Below are positions 33,168 through 47,037 of a stretch of 64,000 bases of DNA, piece after piece; position 1 is the stretch's first letter, and every line of letters begins with the position of its first letter. Location of the stretch: NCBI GenBank assembly GCA_003971905.1, contig RSEE01000013.1, positions 907,419 through 971,418 on the forward strand, in the 5' to 3' direction. The notes below the pieces were generated by a model. The model searched no databases. It saw only the letters and a program-made list of their open reading frames with translations, and had not been told where the DNA came from. Origin of the DNA: Moniliella sp. 'wahieum' (lineage: Eukaryota > Basidiomycota > Moniliellomycetes > Moniliellales > Moniliellaceae). Both the position numbers and the translations under genes were made by a program.

Positions 33168-35463
33168 ATGGCACCGCGTACGCTTACCAGAAAATCTTTG
33201 ACGACCACCTCATCCGCGAGGAGGAGGATGGCACCTGCCTCATCTACATCGACCGCCACCTCGTCCACGAGGTCACCTCGCCCCAGGCATTCGAGGGTCT
33301 GCGTCTCGCCAACCGGCCCGTGCGCCGTACCGACTGCACTCTTGCTACTGTCGACCACAACATCCCCACCAGCAGCAGGAAAAAGTACGTCGACACGGCC
33401 TCGTTCATCGACGAACCCAGCTCGCGCACTCAGGTCGTCACTCTCGAGCACAATGTCAAGGAGTTTGGCCTCACTTTCTTTGGCATGACCGACGACCGCC
33501 AAGGAATCGTCCATGTCATTGGTCCTGAGCAAGGGTTTACCCTCCCTGGTGCGACGATTGTCTGCGGCGACTCGCACACTTCAACTCATGGTGCCTTTGG
33601 CGCCTTGGCCTTTGGCATTGGCACGTCCGAGGTTGAGCATGTTCTTGCCACCCAGACCATCATTCAAAAGCGGGCCAAGAACATGCGCGTCCAAGTTGAT
33701 GGTGAGTTGGCGCCGGGTGTCAACTCGAAGGACATTGTTCTCCACGTCATTGGTCTCATCGGCACTGCGGGCGGCACGGGGAGTGTGATCGAGTTTTGCG
33801 GTTCTACGATTGAAAAGTTGTCGATGGAGGCGCGCATGTCGATCTGTAACATGTCGATTGAGGGTGGCGCACGTGCTGGCCTGATTGCTCCGGATGAAAT
33901 CACGTTTGAGTACCTGAAAAACCGCCCGCTTGCACCCAAGGGCGAGGAGTGGGAGAAGGCGGTGGCGTACTGGAAGTCGCTTCCTTCTGACCCGGATGCC
34001 AAGTACGATGTGGTGATCAAGATTGACGCCAAGGACACCCCCTACTGTCACATGGGGTACCTCCCCGCAGGATGCGATCAGCATCACTGCCTCGGTACCT
34101 GACCCGGCCAAGGCCAAAGACGAAACTCAAGCTGCGGCCTGGAAGCGCTCGCTTACCTACATGGGCCTTGAGCCCAATACGCCCATGGAACAAATTAAGA
34201 TTGACAAGGTCTTTATCGGTTCTTGCACCAACTCGCGCATTGAGGATCTGCGCAGTGCTGCCCAAGTGCTCCAGGGCCGCAAGGTGGCCGAGGGGGTGTA
34301 TGCCATGCTTGTGCCCGGTTCGGGCCTGATCAAGAAACAGGCCGAGGCCGAGGGTCTGGACAAGGTATTCAAGGCAGCTGGGTTCGACTGGCGCGAAGCG
34401 GGCTGCTCCATGTGCTTGGGCATGAACCCAGACCAGCTGGCCCCGGGCGAACGGTGCGCGTCTACCTCCAACCGTAACTTTGAAGGGCGTCAAGGTCCTG
34501 GAGGGCGCACTCACCTTGTTTCGCCTGCCATGGCCGCTGCTGCAGCCGTGACGGGGCATCTGACTGATGTGCGTACTCTCCTTGCTGGTTCGCCCAAGGC
34601 TGCTGCGGCCCATGCCCAAGTGGAGATTACGGATGCCAAGAAGTTCCTCTCTTCACCTGAGGCCCCGCCTGCGCCGCAGGCCGAAGAGCCGCAGGCTCCC
34701 CTCGACGCGCCGGCGGGCCAGACGGACGAGGACCGTTTGGAAGATGTGCCGGCGAGCCAGGAGGCCACGACGGGAAGTGGCCTGCTTCAGTTTACTACCG
34801 TTTCGGGCATTGCTGCCCCAATTGAGAGGGCCAATGTGGATACGGATTTGATTATCCCTGCGAAGTTCCTCAAGGTGATTACGCGTACGGGATTGGGTGG
34901 GGCGCTGCTGAACACGCTCCGCTACAACAAGGACACGGGCGCGCCGAATCCCGACTTTGTCCTCAACCAGGAGCCCTGGTCGCACGCCAAGTTTATCGTA
35001 GCCGGACCCAATTGGGGGCTGTGGCTCGTCGCGCGAGCATGCGGCTTGGTCCTTGCTTGACTTTGGCATTCGGGCCGTCATTGCGCCCTCGATTGCCGAC
35101 ATTCATGCCACCAACTTGTCCAAGAATGGGATTGTGGGGGTGGTCTTGCCCCAGGCGCAGGTGGACCGGGTCATGGCCGATGCCAAGGCAGCCAAGACGG
35201 TGACGGTGGACTTGGAGAAGCAAGTGGTGGTGTTGGAGGATGGATCGCAATTCTCCTTCCCCATCTCGGAGTTTACCAAGCACTGCCTCCTCAATGGCTT
35301 GGACGACATTAGCCTCACCCTCCAGCACGAGGCGAGCATTGCTGAGTTTGAGTCCAAACGGTCTAGCACGATGCCATGGTACGACGGGTTTGGCTACAAG
35401 GGCCCCGGTCCCAAGGCCATTCCTGTCGGCGTAAGCAAGAAGATCAAGGTCAACGACTGGTAG
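33168..35463 (+). CDS. LEU1: 3-isopropylmalate dehydratase (isopropylmalate isomerase)
   Basis: Leu1 interconverts 2- and 3-isopropylmalate in leucine synthesis, using a 4Fe-4S cluster of the aconitase family. The ATG at 33168 begins MAPRTL followed by QKIFDDHLI, the usual family start. The large domain shows [20 protein letters not shown], the cluster cysteines in GSCTNSR and GCSMCLGMN, and [17 protein letters not shown] Pro/Glu-rich linker (about 34660-34770) leads to the LeuD-like swivel domain with [24 protein letters not shown] (after a frame repair at 35014-35018) and [14 protein letters not shown]. The gene ends KKIKVNDW at 35463. Three breaks are seen: a T lost near 33184, a C run near 34040 and a G run near 35016. 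No intron is evident. It is convergent with PIL1 downstream. Confidence 0.95.
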
Positions 35464-36678
35464 TTTTCGCACACGCCCCCTATTGCACTGATCCCTTCAC
35501 CACAGCCCATGACACGACAGCTTGCCTCCCTGAAGCTTTAGGACTTAGCAAAAATGCATCCGCTCACGGTGATGTCTATATGATGCAGCAGCTTGGCCGA
35601 GCCGAGCCCCAGGAGGGTCTGGGGCGAGGTCTCCTCGTTGGCTGACTGGGGCGGACAGTTACCGACAGCTAGCAGCCTTTCCACCATAGAAGCCAACATC
35701 CATGCCAACCCAGTCGTTTTTAACTCGTTGCAGCTCAGATCCTTCGCAATCTCACGTTGTTGATCCAGCATCCAGCACGATGCGGCCGCGGGATACACAC
35801 CTGTTGGCACAGCTTGAGTTGATACGGACAAGTGCGCGAGCGATTTGAGCGGGCAATCACCTGAGTTGGCATCGCAGGTGGGTGGCACAGGAGCAGAAGC
35901 GGCCCGGCCATCACCCACCCCCTGAGAGGGAGCGGGGTGTGGACAAAGCCACAGGGCAAAAAACAGCTTGCCTGGCCTTCTTTTGGTCCGGTCCTGCTCC
36001 GCTGGGCGCCCGTGGTGGGGGGGGATGAGATGGGGCGGGGCGGGGGCCTGAACAAGAGCCTCTGCCATTCGCATGGCGCGGTGGGGGGGCAAGATCCGTA
36101 AGCCTCGTGCGGAGTACGTGCTCTTGGGGCTGGCGATCGGTCGAATGATGCTTTCCAGCCGTCTGGCCTGCCTTTTGCTGGGGGCTGATCCAGTTGAGGC
36201 GGGGCGCTACAAGCGTATCGCATACGAGGGAAACCTAGACAGACTGCTCAACTTGGCCACTGACTGTTATCACGATATCATGGGTCCGGTTGGGCGGTCC
36301 ACAGACGAGGGGACATACCGACACTACAGGGCCGAACTTGGCCATGGTGCTCAAGAGATTGACTATGAACTGTGCCGGTGAACTTCAAATACTTCACGAT
36401 TCATCAGGACGATGCAGAAGGTGCACTGAGTCCATCTGCATTCCTCCCTGACAGACACGCAGCCAAGGGATGGATAGGGTGGGTGGCGCAGCCAAACCCA
36501 ACGTGGCGGGGGGTTGAAGGGTGAAGGAGGTCAAGCGAACGGAGGCTACCAATACTTTGCCTCAGGTCGTCAGAGGGGTGAGAAATGTCAAATATCCGAA
36601 AAGAAACGGCAAGCAACTTGAAGCTTCCTGCCTGGCGGGAGACACGCCCCCAGGCCAACGAGCTAGAGCTTCCCAACC
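35464..36678. other. Convergent intergenic region LEU1 / PIL1 tail
   Basis: Terminators of both converging genes should lie here. Open frames on either strand (for example 36073-36381) have no recognised domain. Confidence 0.4.
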
Positions 36679-38073
36679 TTATGACCCATACGGATTGGAG
36701 TACTGTCCTTGGCTGTACTGACTCGCGTACGGATCAGAGTACTGTTGGCCATAGCCATAGGCTGGGGGAGCATACGCGCCTGGCGGGCGCGGCGTGCTGC
36801 TGGGCTGAGGAGGCGGAGGCGGAGGGAGCGGAGAGAAGGGCCGGTAGGAGCCCGCAGAAACCGGAAGCGAATCAGCATGAGTAGGCGGAGGGGGTGGGGC
36901 AGTGCAGTCTCGTGCGGATTGTAACTAGGTTTGTTAATCTGCAGCGGTGCTGTTGACGGGTATGCCGACGAAGGCATTCCTTCCAGGGGCGAGGAAGCGC
37001 GCCGGCGCGCCGCCGCCACCTGGCTAACGGGGGGAGGGGGCGCCATAGGTGCTGCCTCAGCACTGGCTTTGCGGAAAAAGTTGCGTCGGAAAGCACTGCA
37101 GTGATGATCTTCTTGTTGGGGGCAGGCGACGGGGCCGAGGGAAGATCGCCCTCGCCGCCATAGGGAACGCGGGGGGCATTCACACTGGTATCGTAGCTGC
37201 CCTGGGGGCGTCGCACAGCAGCCTGCGCCGCACGAGTGGACCCAACCACGTCGTCTGCCGCGCAGAAGGAGGGTCCCAGCTGACACGGTGCTTCAGGAGC
37301 CGGAGCCGGGGCCGGGGCCGGGGCCGGCACGACCGGGATGGCAGGGGGGATCGCTGGGGCAGACAAAGGGGCTGCCGGAACCTCGGGATGGAACTCGGAT
37401 TGGACAGGGGGATGGACGAGTCCACAGGCAGTGCGCCGGGTTCGGGCTGGGGCGTGTATGCGGGCAATTCGGCCTGGCTGCGGGCATCAAAGTCGTCTGT
37501 TCGTGGGCATGCTCGCCTTCATCGTTGACCACCCGCAGCGGGCCATTGAAGCTGAATCCGGGCACTTCGGCCGACGCCCAGAGCCACGGGGGCTGGCTCC
37601 TGATCCCGACTCATCAGCATGGGGGTTGATCAACTCGGGCAAGGGAGGGGCAGAAGTAGGAGGATGCACGTGCGATTCGTGCCCAGGTTCCTGATGCGAG
37701 GGCAAGGACTGGTTCGTAGGGCATCATATCCGTCATAGGCATCGTAGGCGCCATAGCCATCGTACGCATTGGCCTCACCATGCTCGGCCGCCGGAGCAGG
37801 CGGAATCTGAGGTTCAGGAGAGGGGACACGATGCAGATATTGGTCTGTAGGCTGGGTAGGAGCTGGGGAGTGAGGTGTGTTTTCGGGAAGGTGCGAAGTG
37901 CTATGCACAGCCGCCAACGCCTCTGTCCCAGTCCGCGCTTCGCTCGCTCTCTCCGCGCCTTCATGCTGGGGGGGGCAGGTCTCAGGCGTGCGGTGCTGAC
38001 AATGAGACTGGTTGAGGGTGCTCTTCTGAGCCCAGATAGCATGCCCCGCAGATGTGTCGAGGTGGTAGGAGGA
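36679..38073 (-). CDS. Pro/Ala/Tyr-rich tail of PIL1, or separate low-complexity gene
   Basis: Directly after the stop that ends the PIL1 core frame, the minus strand stays coding-like if short frame changes are allowed. Segments include AIWAQKSTLNQSHCQHR, SPEPQIPPAPAAEHGEANAY followed by DGYGAYDAYDGYD, then ELPAYTPQPEPGALPVDSSI, and NKKIITAVLSDATF. The end is Tyr/Gln/Pro-rich, GAYAPPAYGYGQQYSDPY then QYSQGQYSNPYGS, with a TAA at 36679-36681. A PxY-like LPAYTP motif and long disordered tracts suggest a regulatory tail. I infer continuity with PIL1 because no new start, promoter-like gap or unrelated domain intervenes. A separate gene remains possible. Confidence 0.4.
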
Positions 38074-39136
38074 TTATGCTGATTCGCGTGGGCAGCTCCC
38101 CGCTACAGGGGAAGTAGCTTGGTGTTCCAACGGCGGGGAGCGGGTCGAGGCCAAGGACCCGGCCCGATCCACATCTGCACCATTGTCTTGAGCTTGGGGG
38201 ATGGCTGAGAGGGAATGCGGGCTAGAAAGCTCCGACAATCCAGGATCGACCGGAGCAGGCGGGACAACAGCGGCGGTGGGGTAGCCCAGCGAGTTCTCGC
38301 GTCGGACTGAAGTTTGGCCACTGTGCACACCGGGCAAATAAGGCGAACAGTCTTCCTGCGGTGGTTGAGGTACCCGGAACGAAACCCGCTGCATCTCGAC
38401 GCGGGCTGTCTGGAGCAAATTCTCTGTGCGACGGGAACCCTTGTAGTCGGGGCGGTCGCTACCGGCTGGGCAGGGCTCAGTCTGGAGCTCGTCAAGCATT
38501 CCGGCGGCGAACTGAGCCATAATGGCGTTTGGTCGGCCAGCTGAGTGAGCGCGGCTGCCTTGTTGCCCAGCGCAGTGCGCATGGCGGTGCGCTTAAAGTC
38601 TTCCAGACTGGCCGCATCCTGGGCCAGCTGGAGCTGCATCGAGGTGGACTCGGACCGCAGCTCGGAGAGAAGGGAGGTGGTCTTGGGCAGCTCTTTGTTC
38701 TCGGGCCCCATCTTGGCCAGCTTCTTCTCCACAGACTCGATGCGGGCAGAAAGAGTGCGGAACTTGGACTTGAGGTCGGTGAGTTGTTCCTCCATGGTGC
38801 GAATGCGCTTGTAGTCCGGCCGCACGTCGTTCTGCAAGTGCTGGTTCAACGTCTCGAGCGCGGTGGGGAACGCCTCGAGCAGGACAGCCCACTTGGAGAG
38901 CACGTCGCTCAGATCGCGCTCCTGCTCGCTGGCCCACAGCTTGAGGGCATCGAGGTTCTTCTGAAACTCGGAGGCGAGGGAGTGGAGCGCTTGATGAGGT
39001 CCTTTTCGGTGGTGATGACGTTCTGCAGGCTGCGCTGGGTGGCGCTGCCAATGAAGGCGGGGGTGAGGGCGTTGTGGGCGATCTCGCGCCGGCCGCGCTC
39101 GGCTGCGCGGCGGAGGCCGCCAGTGAAGAGCGACAT
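38074..39136 (-). CDS. PIL1: Eisosome core protein Pil1/Lsp1 (BAR domain)
   Basis: Pil1 and Lsp1 form BAR-domain filaments under the plasma membrane that build eisosomes (MCC furrows). The ATG at 39136 begins MSLFTGGLRRAAERGRREIA and runs into SLQNVITTEKDLIK, the Pil1 helix pattern. The long helices have EFQKNLDALKLWASEQERDL, HLQNDVRPDYKRIRTMEEQL, LKSKFRTLSARIESVEKKLA and a later helix FKRTAMRTALGNKAAALTQL. A basic stretch near RPDYKR fits membrane lipid contact. Breaks near 38990 and 38525 each need one extra G. After the BAR core (about residues 1-250) the protein becomes Pro/Ser-rich and the frame closes at 38074, but coding character continues (next entry upstream). No intron was seen. 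Confidence 0.85.
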
Positions 39137-39766
39137 GGGGGGGGGAGGAGGGGTGGAGGAGGGGAGAGGAAGCGAGGCGGCGCCGGAGAGGAGGAGCCAG
39201 GGCAGAAGGAGCAACAGGAGGCGGCTGGAGCCGCGCCAACACTGACTGGCCTGCCCGCGCGCGCCGTCGCAGCGCTCGCAGCTGCGGCTGCCTGCGGCTG
39301 CCTGCTACTGCCGGTGACTGCCGGCGACTGCCTGCTGCTGCCCCAGCCGGGGCCACGGCGCTGTCATGCCGACAGTGCCCCTGCCCCCCGTCCGCCCGTG
39401 TGACTCCGGCACACTGGGCCCGTGCGGCGGATGCGGCTGCCACCGCACCCCGCGCCCCCACTGGCAGGCGCGGCCTTGGACCGCCCTGGATCGCAGCACA
39501 TACTACCACAGTGGGGCTGCTAGGGTTGGGTCTTGGCTCTCCTGCGGTGTTTCTTCTTGTATCTACCAGATGACTGCACTACACAGCACCCGACAAGCTA
39601 CCTACTACTACCCTGCCTCCGTCTCCCTCCCTCCCACTCCCTGCTCCCAGCCCCTTGCCCAACTCATCTCGTAGGTGCGATGCTCATTTTACCGGAAAAG
39701 GGTCCCATCAGACGCGTCAGCCGATTGGCTAGGCACAAGAGTACACAACAAATCCCTCCGCACCGC
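39137..39766. promoter_or_regulatory. PIL1 upstream region / SSE1 3' flank
   Basis: 630 bp between two minus-strand genes. The half next to PIL1 is very GC-rich with GCTGCCTGC-type repeats (39270-39345) and probably carries the promoter and leader. Long open frames through it reflect this composition and are not genes. Confidence 0.4.
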
Positions 39767-42122
<2,356 letters not shown>

Positions 42123-42448
42123 GGTGGTGGGGATGGGAGGTGGTGGGGAGGAGACGCGAGGCAGGCGAGCGTGGGGGCGTCGAGGCCAAGAGGGCGCTGG
42201 GGACACTGGGCCGGACAGGCCACTGCGGGTGTGTGCCCACGGCTGGTTGCACCACTCGCGCGGCACGCGGCCACTGTACGTGTCTTCCAGAAGATTCTGT
42301 TTTTTTTCTTTTCACCCCCACCGCTGACCGCCCACCGGTGAACCCCGCGCCGCTTCCGCCGCCCATTCCGCCCCTGCTCTTCCGCCCTCGCCCGCCGCCG
42401 CCGCTCGCCGCTCCCCCCGCCGCCGTGCCTCGGCCGCCACGCCCCACC
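42123..42448. promoter_or_regulatory. Shared SSE1 / SMD3 divergent promoter
   Basis: Only 326 bp separate the two start codons. The stretch is CT-rich towards SMD3 (42300-42445, including a run of nine T after TTCTG). No TATA box or heat-shock element (alternating GAA/TTC) stands out, though imperfect AGAA/TTCT motifs occur near 42285-42300. Confidence 0.6.
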
Positions 42449-42893
42449 ATGGCCGCGCTCGGCATCCCCGTCAAGCTCCTCCACGAGGCCCTCGGCCACA
42501 TCGTCACCGTCGAGATCAAAGGGGCGCGTCCTACCGCGGCAAGCTCTTCGAGGCCGAGGACAACCTCAATGTCTCCCTCAAAGACGTCACCGTCACCTCG
42601 CGCGACGGCAAGCAGAGTCCCATGGACTCGGTCTATGTCCGCGGCTCGATGATCCGCTTTGTTGTCGTGCCCGACATGCTGCAGCAGGCGCCCATGTTCA
42701 AGCGCGTCGGCCCCAACGCGCTCAAGGGCCGTGGCATTGGCAGTGCCCGCGGCAAGGCAACCATTCTGCGCGGTACGTGCTCCGGCCTTCGTCCGCCCTT
42801 GCCCTGTGCTTCCCTGCTGACCCTTCTGTACTTGTGCCAGCACAAGCGCGCCGCGGACGCGCTCCTCCGCGTGGACAAGGCATCCGCAGGTAA
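42449..42893 (+). CDS. SMD3: Small nuclear ribonucleoprotein Sm D3
   Basis: SmD3 is one of seven Sm-ring subunits on spliceosomal U snRNAs. The start, GIPVKLLHEALGHIVTVEIK, is the Sm1 motif region of D3. RGKLFEAEDNLNVSLKDVTV and then DSVYVRGSMIRFVVVPDMLQ carry the Sm1/Sm2 signature with YVRGS...I. One intron (42773-42840, GTACGT...CAG) separates ILR-A from the short Arg/Gly-rich tail RRGRAPPRGQGIRR, which ends at the TAA at 42891-42893; such RG tails are usually arginine-methylated in the family. One G is missing at the GGGG run 42521-42524, which breaks the frame. Length (about 120 residues) matches the family. Confidence 0.93.
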
Positions 42894-43491
42894 TTGGATC
42901 AAATGCACACGTCATGGTACACGCACATGAGGTGGGCCTTCACACCATCTTTTTTTCTTCTTCTGCTGTGGGACAAGAGTGCGACCGTGCTGCGGCTGCC
43001 ACGCCCGTGGCTGAGAGAGCGGGCACGATAGGTACGGCACGATGAGGTTGCTACGGAGCTTAGAAACGTAGAATCAACGGAGACGAGAGAACCTTCGCTC
43101 ACGCGCTCACGTGGCTCACGTACAGTAGCGTCGCAGCTCCCGACACCCAGGCTACCTATGCAGCGACGCGTCTATATAGCAACTATCCGCTTGCAGTCCA
43201 GCATCATATCACGTTTCTGCTCCAATGGATTTGTGTCATTGTTGGGAGTACTGTCCCCGTGAACGAGATACGCAAAGTGTCGTGACCAGAAAGAAAGTGG
43301 CAGGAACCCTTGTGAAGCAAAAGGGTCCCCCTACCTTCTCCAGCCCTTGGCCGACTGAATTCACAAAGGGTCATTTCGAGGGACTCGACTGCAGGCTCAC
43401 AGAGCAGGGCTCAAGCGGTACGGTACAGTACGCTCCACGTTGCCTGCTCGCATTTACCAGAATTTCCACGGCACGTAAACATCCAACACCT
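42894..43491. other. Convergent intergenic region SMD3 / DSD1
   Basis: Holds the 3' ends of two converging genes. No further gene, repeat or RNA gene recognised. Confidence 0.45.
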
Positions 43492-45251
43492 TCAGCTGGG
43501 GCCAATCCAGGCTCCACCACGCCTCGTCGTCGGCCCGAGCCCCGAATCAACAATGTAGTACCACGGGTACTGCGCCGAGGTCAAGCACGAATGTTGGGGC
43601 AAGATGCGAATCTTCTGGCCAATGGTTAAGGGTGCCACGGGGGGGGGTGGATGGGTCTTCGGCCTGCTGGACCAGACCGAGGGGGAAAGCCCACTGCTGA
43701 TGCCATGCCTCCACCCGCCCGCGCGAGGGGCCAACATGCCATGTTCCTGCGCCGGCCGCGCAATGCACCACCCAATCGCCTGTGAGGGCTGACGACATGG
43801 CCAAACGAGCCCAATGGCCCCGTATCTTTGCTCATTGCGATTCCGCCCGCATCGCACAACGCTTCCCCTCCGTTCGGACGCGAGGGGTAGGCAGAGACGA
43901 CGGAACTCAGCACACTGAACCCCACGTCGCGTACGCTCTGGCCTTTGCCCGACGACAAGGTAGCGTGCGAGCCGGCACAGTCGGGCGTACCGCAACTGGC
44001 GCTCGTCGGAATCGCATTGGTTGCGACCTGTTGCAAGTCCAAAAACGGGTAGTTGCCCGCATGCAACTCAATCACACCTTTCAAGTCGGTCCCGGCCGCC
44101 TGGTTGGCGTGCGCACGAGCAAGCGCCGCATGCGCCGTGGGGTGCTGCCGACACTGAGCACAAAGCGTTCCGTGTGGCGGGCCTGGGCCGAGCCTGACTG
44201 GGCAAGAAGCTCCAACGCCCGCGCGGCCGCCGTGTTGGTCACATCCACCTCGGTCTGGAGGAACGTATCGGCTTGAGCGACCGACTTGCTCGCATAGCTC
44301 TGCCCGGCATGCGCATAAAACCCATAAATCACCACGTGCGGACACTTGTGCACCACTGCCTGCAACAACGCGTCCACCTCGGCACTCGTTGGCTTATTGC
44401 CCGCACGCGATCCGCCCGAATCAATCTTGACAAACACCGGCCAGGCGTCCCCGCCGCCCAACGCTTTCTCTTCCTCGGTCAAGCCTGCGGGAACAGCAGC
44501 GCGCGCCAGAAGACATGTCGATGCGGCCACTTGGCCCGTGCGCACTTGCATGTACGCCTCCAGCATCTCCACCTGCGCCGCATGGTCCACCATCAGGCGA
44601 ACCTGCGCCTGCTTGCCCGCCTTACTAAACCGGCGCAGTGCCAGGCGCAGCTGGAACAGCTCTCCAACTTGTCCAGCGGCAAGGGCAGGCTATACAGAAT
44701 CTGCGCACCATCAACGTCACATCATGTCAGTCCTACTGGTTACTGGTTCGGGGGGGGAGAAGTGCGGGAGAGTGCAGAGGAAAGAAAACGTACATCGTCC
44801 AGGTAGAGCTTGAGCTGGTCGCGAACAAACGCATTATCGTCCGACGTGCTGATCAGCCCCCACGCCTCTGGGAACGTGGAAACGACAATCTTGTTGGTGG
44901 TAGGTGCGTTGGCCGGGGCCGATGGCTGGTCCGGGGTCAAGGGCGCCGCCGGCGCCAGCTGAAGCAGCGAAACTTGCGGAGTCTTGTGTGTCTTGACATG
45001 CGCTCGGAACGCCACGTTCCATTCCTGTGTCGCGGCATGCAGCATCCGCGCACAGTTGCGCCGCACCGTGCTGATATCCACAATGGCCGCCGGCGTGCGC
45101 ACTGCCTCCAGCGGTTGGCCCACGTACGCTGCCCGCAGCACCTCCCGGTCCACCCCGGCGCTCAGCGAGGGCGCACTGTGCTGCGTCGGCACAAAGGTGG
45201 AGGGAGTAAAGTCTGCACGGGAAGCCCAGGCACGGTTCCGGTTGATGCCAT
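43492..45251 (-). CDS. DSD1: D-serine dehydratase-like, zinc- and PLP-dependent
   Basis: The eukaryotic DSD1 family (alanine-racemase fold with a C-terminal zinc domain) converts D-serine to pyruvate and ammonia through 2-aminoacrylate. The ATG at 45251 is followed, after one G loss near 45225, by an N-terminal extension. TPAAIVDISTVRRNCARML and then FRAHVKTHKT come next; the Lys before THK is the expected PLP lysine. An intron spans 44793-44701 (GTACGT...CAG). Further motifs are VFVKIDSGGSRAG, VIYGFYAHAGQSY, LSVGSTPTAH and ELHAGNYPFLDLQQVATNAI. The C-terminal PQHSCLTSAQYPWYYIVD contains the H-x-C zinc pair. The end is GAWIGPS at 43492. Several frame changes occur (for example near 44180 and 43790). 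Substrate could be D-serine or related D-amino acids such as D-threonine. Confidence 0.88.
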
Positions 45252-46532
45252 GATTCCGATCGGTGGGGGCGGGGGGCGGGAGGATGGGGTGGGAAGGGAG
45301 GGAGGGATGGGAACGGGGCTGGCAGGGCCGATTTAAGTAGCCGTATTAGACAGAAGGCGATAATCAGCAACTAGTCACCGGAGTAATCCACAATCCACAA
45401 TCTGCGTAATTTCTCCCCTCCGGTGGCCAGTGCTGCATTGCGTTTGAACATTGATTGCATCTCCTATCCTTTCCTTCCAGCTCAGCCGGCGACAACTGCA
45501 TTGCCTCTACTGGGATCATATCAGCAGGTGGCGCGGGATGGAAGGATGGGAACCCACACCGCACTATCGCCAGCGTTGCCCGCGGCCGTGCCAATGGGGT
45601 GCGACGACACGCTGTTGGGGAGCGGACGGCCAATTGTCGGACAGAGTCAGTTCAGTCTTCCTTCTCGGTCTGAGTGCTCTGTCGTGGTTGGAGCGACCCC
45701 AACCGGCGCATGCACGGCGGCGCTTCTTCCGGGGCCCGCGGCGAACTGGGGGCTGTCTATCGCCTATCCGCGCTGCACCTGCCACACTCTGCCACACGCG
45801 ACAGTCTTGTCCGTCGGCTGATAATGGTGTTGCTACTTTGAGATCTAGCCATCGCCTGTCGCCCGCATCGACCATTGCATGGGCCATCGCTGGTCAGAGT
45901 CAGATGTCAGAACTCAAGAGTCGCAGGGAGCGGGGGGCCGGTTTGTGGTCTCGCACTTGAAGCTTGACGGCGGTTTGGGCGGACTCGTGTTTCGTCGGTA
46001 TCGCCGTTTGCCCATCGTCCCCTTTGAAATTGCATCGCGTGGTTCGGGACGAGTGTTGGGTGGGAAATGCCAACTGCGAACGCAGTCTTACTCACCGCCC
46101 CTTGGCCGCTTCCAGCCCAAGCGGGCGGGCGGCAAAAGGCAGCAGCAGGCGCCGATTGGCCAGCTGGGGTGCTGGCGCACGGGCCAGGTGCGCTATCGCT
46201 GCTATCGACAATCGCAATCCTGACTGGGTGCTGCTCTTCGGTCTTAACGTTTAACCCTAACCTTCCGCCGCTTCTGCCGCCGGCGGTTTCGGCGGTTGCC
46301 GGCTGGGCGGGCCAGTGCCTGCCTGTGCCGTCCCCCCGCCCCGTCATGCACCGTGCGTCTTCTTATGCATGATGCAACCCTGCCACACCCCAGGCACGCT
46401 ATCGATCGATGATCGCGCCCTGCGCAAACACCTAAAAGCCCCGCCGCCGCCGCGACCGACAGCCGTGCTTGTCTCCACGCCCCTCACCACACCACACCGC
46501 CCCGCCCCACACCTCCTTTGCTTGCCGCCGCC
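45252..46532. promoter_or_regulatory. Divergent intergenic region DSD1 / RidA
   Basis: 1.28 kb between the two start codons. It is GC-rich with long but domain-free open frames in several phases, which I read as composition. CCACAATCCACAATC lies near 45388, and GTTTAACCCTAACC lies near 46248-46262. No additional gene is supported. Confidence 0.45.
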
Positions 46533-47037
46533 ATGTCCGTCACCCGCATCAACGCCCCCGACCTGCCCTCGGCGCCCATCTACAACCACGTCGTCGCGGT
46601 GCCTGCGACGGCCAAGCTGCTGTACCTGTCGGGCCAGGTGCCCAACGTGCCCGAGACGGGCGAGCTGGTCCAGGGCGGCATCAAGCCCAGCACGGCCCAG
46701 TGCATCAAGAACTTGTCGCGCGCGCTTGACGCTGCCGGCTCCTCCTTGGCCAACTTGGTCAAGGTCAACATCTTCCTCAAGAACATGGCCGATTTCGACG
46801 CGGTCAACGAGGTCTATGTCGAGCTGATCCCCAACCAGGGCGGCATGCCCGCACGCACCTGCGTCCAGGCTGGCAAGCGTATGTTCTCTTCTCTTCTCTT
46901 CTGTTGTTCTGCTCCCGTTGGCCAGTGTCTTAGGCCCTTGCCCTGTGTGGCAACTAACTTGAGATCCCATTTGCTTGCTCTTTGACAGTCCCGGCGACTG
47001 CCTTATTGAGATTGAGGCGGTTGCGTACGCTCCTTGA
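46533..47037 (+). CDS. RidA/YjgF family reactive-imine deaminase
   Basis: RidA-family enzymes hydrolyse 2-aminoacrylate and related imines released by PLP enzymes; yeast homologues are Hmf1 and Mmf1. The ATG at 46533 starts MSVTRINAPDLPSAPIYNHV with no mitochondrial presequence. Family motifs follow: LLYLSGQVPNVPETGELVQG, ALDAAGSSLANLVKVNIFLK, MADFDAVNEVYVELI and MPARTCVQAGK with the substrate-binding arginine. An intron (46879-46988, GTATGT...CAG) precedes a short last exon encoding LPGDCLIEIEAVAYAP, ending at the TGA at 47035-47037. One G is missing near 46993. Length of about 130 residues is normal. It diverges from DSD1, whose product chemistry generates the RidA substrate. Confidence 0.92.

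Noticed and set aside
46248..46262. AACCCTAACC as a telomeric repeat
   Set aside because: A single partial copy inside a gene-dense region, not an array.
45423..46372. Open frames between DSD1 and the RidA gene
   Set aside because: Several phases are open at once, none with a recognised domain. Best read as a GC-rich intergenic region.
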